Shown here one piece after another: positions 1 to 5,652 of a DNA stretch of 13,764 nt. The DNA is taken from contig NZ_CAKQVD010000050.1 in NCBI RefSeq assembly GCF_934277605.1, positions 1 through 13,764 on the forward strand. Reading direction: 5' to 3'. The notes under the pieces are model-generated. The model was not told the origin of the DNA. It was given only the letters and a program-made list of their open reading frames with translations, and ran no database searches. The position numbers were made by a program, and so were the translations under genes. The DNA comes from an uncultured Anaerotignum sp. Lineage in GTDB: Bacteria > Bacillota > Clostridia > Lachnospirales > Anaerotignaceae. Within the stretch, counting starts at the first letter, position 1; each line of letters starts with the position of its first letter.

Positions 1-58
1 ATGCCGCAAACCCTTGATTTTACTGGGTTTCTGGGATTTTTCCCTTCGGCCATATATA

Positions 59-87
59 AGATTATCAACTCTTTTTTGAGTTGTCAA
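59..87 (-). promoter_or_regulatory. Leftward sigma-A promoter with embedded palindromes
   Basis: On the minus strand TTGACA (82-87) is followed by a 17-bp spacer and TAATCT (59-64), close to the sigma-A consensus. The spacer is filled by a perfect inverted repeat, CAACTC/GAGTTG (66-71/78-83) around six T/A pairs. A second dyad, AATCT/AGATT (86-97), overlaps the upstream edge of the -35. Dyads in these places suggest a repressor operator. Transcription would run off the left edge of the window. The first minus-strand ATG (51-53) lies about where the transcript should begin, so either a leaderless message or a gene starting beyond the window is possible. What it drives cannot be seen. Confidence 0.6.
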
Positions 88-121
88 TCTACAGATTTTT
101 TCGATTTGGTAACATTAGAAC

Positions 122-229
122 GTTCCCCAAGTTGGGGAATGCTTTGTGGTCACCATTAGCATTTTTCAGAATAGATTCGAACTGAAAGTTGTTTTTCATT
201 TTTTCCCTTTGGGGAAAGCCTCGGCTTTC
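122..229. repeat. Chain of adjacent inverted repeats
   Basis: Five dyads follow one another with little space between them. They are TTCCCCAA/TTGGGGAA around one base (123-139), ATGCT..TGGT-C-ACCA..AGCAT (139-162), TTTCAG/CTGAAA with a 12-nt loop (164-187), TTTCCC/GGGAAA (202-217) and GAAAGCC/GGCTTTC (214-229). The last two share bases 214-217 and exclude each other. GGTAACATTAG-like and GGTCACCATTAG-like direct repeats flank the first dyad. There is no convincing reading frame. The chain could be recombinase arm or core sites of an integrated element, operators, or a structured RNA extending from the tRNA promoter. The dyads are seen directly; the function is unknown. Confidence 0.6.
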
Positions 230-270
230 TCTTAGGAGGCGTGTGCTCTATCCAACTGAGCTACTGAGAC
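162..270 (-). pseudogene. Disrupted tRNA-Arg(CCU) gene
   Basis: Read on the minus strand from 270, the sequence gives acceptor GTCTCAG (270-264), a canonical D arm with GCTC/GAGC, the anticodon 5' strand CACGC (243-239) and loop CTCCTAA (238-232) with anticodon CCT (236-234), which reads the Arg codon AGG. After the loop the expected stem GCGTG is replaced by GAGAA, so the anticodon stem cannot form. About 50 nt later a canonical T-loop, TTCGAAT (181-175), is followed at exactly tRNA spacing by CTGAAAA (169-163), which matches 5 of 7 bases of the required CTGAGAC. The T stem pairs only next to the loop. This fits a tRNA gene split by an integrated element in the anticodon loop, or a decayed gene with about 35 extra nt. 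The 5' half is certain; reading 162-187 as a relic 3' half is tentative. Confidence 0.65.
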
Positions 271-281
271 AAGCTTTAACA

Positions 282-330
282 GAAGAAGCGAAGGGGCATT
301 TTACAAGCAAAATGCCCTTTTGCTTTCTTC
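282..330. other. Long imperfect stem-loop in the tRNA leader
   Basis: The core stem GGGCATTTT/AAAATGCCC (294-302 with 309-317, loop ACAAGC) is extended by GAAGAAGC (282-289) against GCTTTCTTC (322-330), giving roughly 17-20 pairs with bulges. On the plus strand TTTTGCTTTCTTC follows the core; on the minus strand the following tract is only moderately T-rich. It lies downstream of glmM and inside the leader between the tRNA promoter and the tRNA. It may be a weak terminator for glmM readthrough, a terminator for plus-strand transcripts coming from the left, or an RNase processing site. Confidence 0.45.
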
Positions 331-374
331 GGCAATTTTACATTTTTCAATTTTGCGGATAAACCGCCTTCTCT

Positions 375-403
375 ATTTTAACGGGAAAGGATTTTTCTGT
401 CAA
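375..403 (-). promoter_or_regulatory. Promoter of the tRNA-Arg gene
   Basis: On the minus strand TTGACA (398-403), exactly 17 bp, then TAAAAT (375-380) form a near-consensus sigma-A promoter ending about 105 bp before the tRNA 5' end. A small hairpin, GCGG/CCGC (355-367), sits at the predicted transcript start. The promoter begins about 10 bp beyond the glmM stop, so the tRNA would have its own transcription start. An intact strong promoter in front of a broken tRNA suggests the disruption is recent. Confidence 0.75.
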
Positions 404-413
404 TCCCCAGTGC

Positions 414-1763
414 TTATTGCAGGCGCTCCTCAATTAAGGCAGCCAGCTTTCTTGCCTCGGCATCCATCTTTTCAATGTCTGTGCCTTCAATCATAACACG
501 CACCAATGGCTCTGTGCCGGAGGTACGAATCAGCACACGGCCGTCCTGTGCAAATTTCTGTTCCAATTCCTCAATGCTCTTGCGAACCACAGCATCCTCC
601 ATGTAGCTGTTTTTCTTGGCATTGTTCACCCGTGCGTTTACCAAAACCTGCGGCATGGTCTGCATGATGGCAGCCAATTCGGAGGCCTTCTTACCACTGC
701 GCTTTAATACGGAAAGCAGCTGAATGGCAGTCAAAATACCGTCGCCTGTTGTGTTGTGGTCAAGGAAAATGACATGGCCGCTCTGTTCGCCGCCGATGTT
801 ATAGCCATCCGCAAGCATCCGCTCCAGCACATATCTGTCGCCGACAGAGGTCTGCAAAACATGGATATCCCGCTCCTTGCCCATCATGGTCAGCCCAAGG
901 TTAGACATTACTGTACCCACAATCGTATCCTTCGCCAATGTCCCTCTTTTTTTCATATCCGAACCGCAGATAGCAAGAATTTTATCCCCGTCAATCAGAT
1001 TGCCCTGTTCATCCACAGCAAGACAACGGTCAGCGTCGCCGTCGAAGGCAAAGCCGATATCTGCGCCGTTTTTCACAACCATTTCTTTCAAATCCTCCAT
1101 GTGTGTAGAGCCGCACTTATCATTGATATTTGTGCCGTCCGGCTCATTATGGATAATGCAAAGGCTTGCGCCCAAATCCAGCATGGTAATGGGGGCTGCC
1201 TTATAGGAAGCGCCGTTGGCACAGTCCAAGGCAACCTTAATGCCGTTAAATTTTTCTGCTGTTGTTTTTGTCAAAAATGCAATATAATCATCCAGCGCCT
1301 CCTCGGCATATTCCTTGGTGCCAAGCCCAATGCCTGTGGGGCTGGGCAGAATTTCGGGGTGGCTCACAATAATGCTTTCGATTTCATCCTCAAGCGCATC
1401 ACTGAGCTTATAGCCCTGATTATTGAAGAACTTAATGCCGTTATATTCCACAGGGTTGTGGGAGGCGGAAATCATAACGCCGGCATCCAGTCTGTATTTT
1501 CTTACCAGATAAGCCACAGCAGGAGTGGGAATCACGCCTGCCACCACTGCATGAGCCCCCACGGAGCAAATGCCGGAAACCAATGCGCTCTCCAGCATAT
1601 CGCCGCTGATACGGGTATCCATGGCAACCAAAATGCGTGGTGCGTGCTTGGTTTCCTTTGTCAGCACATAAGCGCCGGCTCTGCCTAAGCGGAATGCCAA
1701 TTCGCCTGTCAATTCTGTATTTGCGACGCCTCTTACGCCGTCTGTACCAAATAATCTTGCCAT
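414..1763 (-). CDS. glmM: Phosphoglucosamine mutase
   Basis: GlmM converts glucosamine-6-phosphate to glucosamine-1-phosphate in the cytoplasm, on the route to UDP-GlcNAc for peptidoglycan. The 449-residue length is normal for the family. It opens with MARLFGTDGVRG. The active-site serine loop ISASHNP lies near residues 98-104 with the phosphorylated serine about 101, the metal loop DGDADR near 241-246, the sugar-binding GGEQSGH near 323-330, and the phosphate-binding RTSGTEP near 413-419, so all four domains are present. The ATG at 1763 follows GGAGGA. It is the last gene of the cdaA-cdaR-glmM operon, 17 bp after cdaR. In other Firmicutes GlmM binds CdaA and lowers c-di-AMP synthesis, which fits this linkage. 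No strong terminator follows it before the tRNA promoter. Confidence 0.97.
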   Translation of the reverse strand: MARLFGTDGVRGVANTELTGELAFRLGRAGAYVLTKETKHAPRILVAMDTRISGDMLESALVSGICSVGAHAVVAGVIPTPAVAYLVRKYRLDAGVMISASHNPVEYNGIKFFNNQGYKLSDALEDEIESIIVSHPEILPSPTGIGLGTKEYAEEALDDYIAFLTKTTAEKFNGIKVALDCANGASYKAAPITMLDLGASLCIIHNEPDGTNINDKCGSTHMEDLKEMVVKNGADIGFAFDGDADRCLAVDEQGNLIDGDKILAICGSDMKKRGTLAKDTIVGTVMSNLGLTMMGKERDIHVLQTSVGDRYVLERMLADGYNIGGEQSGHVIFLDHNTTGDGILTAIQLLSVLKRSGKKASELAAIMQTMPQVLVNARVNNAKKNSYMEDAVVRKSIEELEQKFAQDGRVLIRTSGTEPLVRVMIEGTDIEKMDAEARKLAALIEERLQ

Positions 1764-1780
1764 TTTTCTTCCTCCAAAAT

Positions 1781-3049
1781 TTATTCATTCTCCGGAGCAT
1801 CTTCGCTGCCGGTGACTGTAACATCAATATAAGCGGGGCTTGCGCTCAAGCCGTTAGGCAAATCCAAATGCAGCGGCACCCGATGTGTCCCCTCGGACAT
1901 TCCGCTGACACGCACACTGCCGTTCAGGTCCTCTGCACGCAGTCCGTTTAGGCTGCTGCTGTCGCCCGAAACCGTAACGTGTGCTGTCCCAAGGGAGTAG
2001 GTCTTGCCGTCCTCCTGTCCCAAAATCGTCAGGTGGGATGAATCCAAGGTAAACTGCCTGCCTCTTGGTGCAGTATCCACAGAAACCGTAACCTGTACGT
2101 TGCCGCTGCTGCCTTCCTTCAAAGAAATATCGTCCGGCAGATAATTTTCCAGATTGAAGGTTTTTGTAACGGCGGCGCTGCGTCCCGAAACATCAATGCT
2201 GTCCAAGCGAATGGAAAGCATTGCATCCAAGGCATCGGGCGAGCCGGTTACCTCGGCATATTTCGGCGTGCAGATGACATCCCCAACCTGATAGCCATTG
2301 GCAGGCGTGCCTGTGATGTCCACCTGAATGGGAACCTGCTTTGCATTATGCACAGCATAGGAAACCGTAACGGTTTTGGGGCTTAGGGTTAGCCCTGTAA
2401 CCTCTGCGCCGTGAGAATCATAGCAAATCAGCTTTGCACGAATTTCCGCAGCCGCATCCAAGCTTGCCGCATCAAGAGGTGCCATTACCCTTGTAACCTG
2501 CCGCACCAAAGAGGCGGGGCCGGAAACCGTAACCGTTTCACTGCTTAAGATCGGGTCGGAAAGAGCAAGCTCCTTATCGGGCTTGCCGTTTAGCATAACC
2601 TCGATGGGAAATTCCTTCGTGCGCAGGGTTTCCACCACAGCCTCCACCACCGTAGGTGTCTTGCTGTTGATGGTATAGGCGGTGCCGCCCTGTTCAATGG
2701 AAACATTGACGGGCAGGGCAACGGAATCGCCGTTCACTGCATTTGTCAGCTCCGCTAAATCCACAGAGGCGGTGATCCAATCGGGATTTTGGCTCAGTCT
2801 GTCCAAGGCGGTTCTCTGTGCCTTCACCTTCACGATAATTTTTGTATTTTTCAATTCCTCCGCATTGCCCAGAGTCAGCCCGCGGGAGGTCAGCGTATCC
2901 ATGTTTTCCAAGGTTAAAGGTCTGCTGTAGCTGCGGGTATCCACAGGCTGCGTGATGTTGATTACCATAAACCACATGGTTGCGGCAATGGCAATGGAAA
3001 GCAGCTTCCAGCCGAGATCCTTCGTCAGTAATTCCTGAAATTTTTTCAT
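1781..3049 (-). CDS. cdaR: CdaA regulatory protein, YbbR-domain membrane protein
   Basis: This is a 422-residue protein with one membrane segment near the N terminus (about residues 14-31, LGWKLLSIAIAATMWFMVI). The long extracytoplasmic part is built of about four YbbR-type beta repeats (roughly 38-125, 128-215, 216-310 and 312-415), recognisable by recurring endings such as VTVSG and VTVSV. YbbR/CdaR proteins bind the membrane diadenylate cyclase CdaA and modulate its activity. I place the start at the ATG at 3049, which overlaps the cdaA stop as ATGA, with AGGA seven bases upstream. A TTG eight codons earlier would give a longer but less likely N terminus. The 4-bp overlap implies translational coupling with cdaA. 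Confidence 0.93.
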   Translation of the reverse strand: MKKFQELLTKDLGWKLLSIAIAATMWFMVINITQPVDTRSYSRPLTLENMDTLTSRGLTLGNAEELKNTKIIVKVKAQRTALDRLSQNPDWITASVDLAELTNAVNGDSVALPVNVSIEQGGTAYTINSKTPTVVEAVVETLRTKEFPIEVMLNGKPDKELALSDPILSSETVTVSGPASLVRQVTRVMAPLDAASLDAAAEIRAKLICYDSHGAEVTGLTLSPKTVTVSYAVHNAKQVPIQVDITGTPANGYQVGDVICTPKYAEVTGSPDALDAMLSIRLDSIDVSGRSAAVTKTFNLENYLPDDISLKEGSSGNVQVTVSVDTAPRGRQFTLDSSHLTILGQEDGKTYSLGTAHVTVSGDSSSLNGLRAEDLNGSVRVSGMSEGTHRVPLHLDLPNGLSASPAYIDVTVTGSEDAPENE

Positions 3050-3909
3050 TCTTTTTCCTGCCGTCCTTTCCAAATGGTTGCGAATGTCTTTTTATTGCCA
3101 TCCTTCTGCGGCTGAGAAATCATGCTTTTCAACTGCTCGGGGGTAAGGTTGCGGTAAAGCACACCGCCTCTTGCCATGGAGATTGCACCGGTTTCCTCGG
3201 AAACCACAATCACATAGGCATCGGAAACCTCACTTGCACCAATGGCGGCTCTGTGTCTTGTGCCAAGCTCCATGCTGATATCGTTGCTGTCGGTCAGCGG
3301 AAGGAAGCATGTTGCGGCGGCCACACGGTTGCGGCGAACAATAACGGCACCGTCATGCAGCGGTGTGTTGTGTTCAAAAATATTGATGAGCAGCTGGCTG
3401 GAAACAATCGCATCCACAGGGATTCCCGTTCGCTCCAAATCGCCCAGAGGAACCTCCTGCTCAATCAAAATCAAGGCGCCTGTTTTAACGGAGCCCATTT
3501 TTTCGGCAGCCTTCACAATTTCATCCACAGTTCTTTGTGCAGCCTTATCGTCCGCCTCCTCGGAGCTTCTGGCGAAATAGGTAAAAAATTTCCCCTTCCC
3601 CAACTGCTCCAACGCCTTTCGCAGCTCCGGCTGAAACACAACGATAACCGCAATAATGCCGACGGAGATGGTGTTGGAAAGAATCCAGAGGATTGTATTC
3701 AGCTTTAACAGCGTGGCAACGGCGGCAAGGGCAAAGATAACCAAAATGCCCTTAAACAGCACCCATGCACGCGTTTCCTTAATCCAAAAAATAATTTTAT
3801 AAATGATGTATGCAACAATGAGGATATCCAGAGCATCAGAAACGCCCAGAGAGGGCCTTGCAAACTCTGTGATTCCCAGATTGTCGAAGATGTTGTTGAA
3901 AACTTCCAT
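3046..3909 (-). CDS. cdaA: Membrane diadenylate cyclase CdaA (c-di-AMP synthase)
   Basis: CdaA joins two ATP into cyclic di-AMP, the second messenger that controls potassium and osmolyte uptake and cell-wall homeostasis in Firmicutes. The 287 residues begin with three predicted membrane segments (about 27-43, 49-69 and 72-92), followed by a short coiled linker and the DAC domain. The DAC signatures are present: DGA at 186-188 (HDGAVIV) and RHR at 218-220 (GTRHRAAIG), followed by SEETG near 237-241. The ATG at 3909 is preceded by AGGGTG. It is the first gene of the cdaA-cdaR-glmM operon. An extended -10 promoter lies about 115 bp upstream, and a 14-bp tandem repeat lies in the leader. Confidence 0.97.
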   Translation of the reverse strand: MEVFNNIFDNLGITEFARPSLGVSDALDILIVAYIIYKIIFWIKETRAWVLFKGILVIFALAAVATLLKLNTILWILSNTISVGIIAVIVVFQPELRKALEQLGKGKFFTYFARSSEEADDKAAQRTVDEIVKAAEKMGSVKTGALILIEQEVPLGDLERTGIPVDAIVSSQLLINIFEHNTPLHDGAVIVRRNRVAAATCFLPLTDSNDISMELGTRHRAAIGASEVSDAYVIVVSEETGAISMARGGVLYRNLTPEQLKSMISQPQKDGNKKTFATIWKGRQEKE

Positions 3910-3937
3910 TGTTCACACCCTGTCTATATTCAAGCTC

Positions 3938-3962
3938 TTTGTAACGAATTTTTTGTAACGAA
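3938..3962. repeat. Tandem repeat in the cdaA leader
   Basis: TTTGTAACGAA occurs twice, at 3938-3948 and 3952-3962, with a period of 14 bp, about 30-50 bp upstream of the cdaA start codon. It lies in the predicted 5' untranslated region of the operon. Two copies at a regular spacing could be a protein-binding site or a simple slippage duplication. Confidence 0.6.
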
Positions 3963-4021
3963 ATGAAAAAAATATACTTTCTTTTGCATATCGGGATGGG
4001 CAGAAGAACCCAATTTTTTTC

Positions 4022-4030
4022 ATTATAGCA
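4022..4030 (-). promoter_or_regulatory. Extended -10 promoter for cdaA-cdaR-glmM
   Basis: The minus strand reads TGCTATAAT, a TGn-TATAAT extended -10 (TATAAT at 4022-4027). No good -35 is found at the usual distance, which is normal for extended -10 promoters. A CATG-AAAA-CATG dyad (4049-4060) lies where a -35 would sit. The predicted leader of about 105 nt to cdaA contains the 14-bp tandem repeat. No other promoter candidate of this quality lies upstream of cdaA. Confidence 0.6.
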
Positions 4031-4214
4031 TAAACTATGACAAAGTGACATGAAAACATGCGGAAAAAAAGAAATTCATTCCCTGTTTTTTCGCTGAAAA
4101 CGAAAAGGATACATTTTTTCTATCATTTTACAAAACATATCGAATTGGTCTAATTTTTCGGCAAAAATTTGTGCAATTTGGTTGTTTTTGTTTTTATACA
4201 ATATGCAAAAGGAA

Positions 4215-4243
4215 TTGACTTTGTCTATTTTTTGTGTTTAAAT
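4215..4243 (+). promoter_or_regulatory. Probable promoter of the aminotransferase gene
   Basis: TTGACT (4215-4220), a 17-bp spacer and TTAAAT (4238-4243, 4 of 6 consensus) lie about 110 bp before the gene. A second TTGACA at 4272-4277 lacks a clear -10. The 446-bp divergent gap (3910-4355) is otherwise AT-rich, with a TTTTCG/CGAAAA dyad (4088-4106) and no plausible coding frame. The assignment is tentative. Confidence 0.35.
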
Positions 4244-4355
4244 AACTATAAAAGGTGTGATTTTTGATATTTTGACAGAATAGGCAGAAATCCATCGGTT
4301 GTTGTCTGACACAAGCACAAGTATTCATTTTATATCTTTAAGGAGGACGATTCCA

Positions 4356-5546
4356 ATGGCAGTAAAATTTGCAGACAGAATGAACCTGTTGAAGGGTTCC
4401 GAAATCAGAGCATTGTTGGCATTGACAGCAAAACCCGAGGTTATTTCTTTCGCAGGCGGTATGCCCGCACCCGAACTGTTCCCCACAGAAGCAGTTAAGG
4501 AAGCAGCCTGCAAGGTAATGGATAGCATGGGTAAGGTTGCACTGCAGTATACAGGCACAGACGGCTTTGCATCTCTGCGTGAAAAAATCGTTGCAAGAAT
4601 GGCAGCAAAGAACGGCATTAAGGTGGATATCGATAACATCCTGATTACAAGCGGTTCTCAGCAGGGCTTGGATTTCTCCGCTCGTGTATTCCTGAACCCC
4701 GGCGATGTTGTTCTGGTAGAAAGCCCCTCCTATCTGGGTGCAATCAATGCGTTCAAGGCTTGCGAACCCACATTCGTTGAAGTACCCACAGATGATGCGG
4801 GTATGATTCCCGAAGAGCTGGATAAGATTCTGGCTACCACAGAAAACGTAAAAATGATTTATGTTATCCCCGATTTCCAGAACCCCACAGGTAAAACATG
4901 GACTCTGGAAAGAAGACAGAAATTCATGGAACTGATTAACAAATACGAAATTCCCGTTATCGAAGATAACCCTTACGGCGAGCTGCGTTTTGAAGGCGAA
5001 TTCCTGCCCTCTTTGAAGTCCATGGATACAAAGGATCTGGTAATCTTCTTGGGTACAATGTCCAAGATTTTCGCTCCCGGTCTGCGTATCGGTTGGGTTT
5101 GCTCCACAAACGCAGAAATTCTGGGCAAATACAACTTCATCAAACAGGGTGCAGACCTGCAGTCCTCCACAATCGACCAGCTGATTACAAATCAGTTCTT
5201 GGAGGATAACGATCTGGATGCACACGTTGAAAAGATTAAAGCAGTTTACGTTAAGAGACGTGACGCAATGCTGAAAACAATGGAAGAAACCTTCCCGAAG
5301 GAAGTAAAATTCACACATCCCGAAGGCGGCCTGTTCACATGGTGCGTACTGCCCGAGTACATGGATGCAAAGGTAATCGCTCCTCAGTGCTTGGAAAAGA
5401 ACGTAGCTTACGTTCCCGGCGGCAGCTTCTTCCCTAACGGCGGCAAGGAAAACCACTTCCGTCTGAACTACTCCTGCATGCCCGAAGACAAGATTGTTGA
5501 AGGTATCACAAAGATTGCAGAAGTTCTGAAAGCAAACCTGAAATAA
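4356..5546 (+). CDS. PLP-dependent class I/II aminotransferase
   Basis: This is a 396-residue fold-type I aminotransferase of the 2-aminoadipate/LysN- and MocR-like branch. Visible landmarks are QYTGTDG (64-70), the cofactor-phosphate loop SGSQQGLD (99-106), NPTG (176-179), EDNPYGEL (203-210, with D204 and Y207 contacting the cofactor), the Schiff-base lysine K237 in TMSKIFAPGLRIGW (234-247), and a substrate-carboxylate arginine in FRLNYS (R369). The substrate is not readable from sequence; family members act on 2-aminoadipate, aromatic, branched-chain or alanine-type amino acids. I chose the ATG at 4356 because AGGAGG (4341-4346) precedes it by nine bases; an upstream ATG at 4299 has no such site. 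It is a single-gene unit with its own terminator. Codon use is strikingly uniform (ACA for Thr, CCC for Pro, GCA for Ala), unlike its neighbours, suggesting high expression. Confidence 0.93.
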   Translation: MAVKFADRMNLLKGSEIRALLALTAKPEVISFAGGMPAPELFPTEAVKEAACKVMDSMGKVALQYTGTDGFASLREKIVARMAAKNGIKVDIDNILITSGSQQGLDFSARVFLNPGDVVLVESPSYLGAINAFKACEPTFVEVPTDDAGMIPEELDKILATTENVKMIYVIPDFQNPTGKTWTLERRQKFMELINKYEIPVIEDNPYGELRFEGEFLPSLKSMDTKDLVIFLGTMSKIFAPGLRIGWVCSTNAEILGKYNFIKQGADLQSSTIDQLITNQFLEDNDLDAHVEKIKAVYVKRRDAMLKTMEETFPKEVKFTHPEGGLFTWCVLPEYMDAKVIAPQCLEKNVAYVPGGSFFPNGGKENHFRLNYSCMPEDKIVEGITKIAEVLKANLK

Positions 5547-5565
5547 TTGCCGTATGCGGCAGCCG

Positions 5566-5592
5566 AAAGCCCTCTTTGCAGAGGGCTTTTTT
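5566..5592 (+). terminator. Terminator of the aminotransferase gene
   Basis: AAAGCCCTCT (5566-5575) pairs perfectly with AGAGGGCTTT (5580-5589) across a TTGC loop, followed by a T run through 5592. It is a strong intrinsic terminator 20 bp after the stop codon and separates this gene from the LRR gene. Confidence 0.95.
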
Positions 5593-5623
5593 ATGTGTTT
5601 TTCTGACTTTTCCGCAAAACATT

Positions 5624-5652
5624 TTGACAGTCTATTCTAAGGAGAATATAAT
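5624..5652 (+). promoter_or_regulatory. Perfect consensus promoter overlapping the LRR gene start
   Basis: TTGACA (5624-5629), exactly 17 bp, then TATAAT (5647-5652) form a full sigma-A consensus. The -10 overlaps the annotated ATG (5651-5653), and the spacer contains the AAGGAG site for that ATG. A transcript from here would start near 5659 and could not use that start. Downstream ATG candidates are 5663 and 5699, the latter with AAGGA 11 bases upstream. Confidence 0.7.

Noticed and set aside
1..53. Minus-strand frame beginning MAEGKNPRNPVKSRVCG and running off the left edge
   Set aside because: Only 17 codons are visible and there is no ribosome binding site or recognisable motif. It is mentioned only in connection with the promoter at 59-87.
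162..232. Group I intron in the tRNA anticodon loop
   Set aside because: The visible sequence lacks the conserved P7/P3 core elements, and no intact 3' exon with the GCGTG stem is present within the window.
756..1688. 310-codon plus-strand frame opposite glmM
   Set aside because: It lies inside the well-supported glmM gene in antisense and has no ribosome site or family resemblance. It is a codon-bias shadow.
3938..3962. Start of a CRISPR array
   Set aside because: There are only two short units, with no spacers of regular length and no cas genes in the window.
4299..4355. Upstream ATG extension of the aminotransferase
   Set aside because: No ribosome site precedes 4299, and the AGGAGG at 4341-4346 points to the ATG at 4356. 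The extra 19 residues do not resemble the family.
4338..5456. 372-codon minus-strand frame, cysteine-rich
   Set aside because: It mirrors the highly biased codons of the aminotransferase (GCA, CAG and similar) on the opposite strand.
5576..5650. N-terminal extension of the LRR gene to 5576
   Set aside because: That start lies in the terminator hairpin loop and has no ribosome site. It only looks like a signal peptide because of the T-rich DNA.
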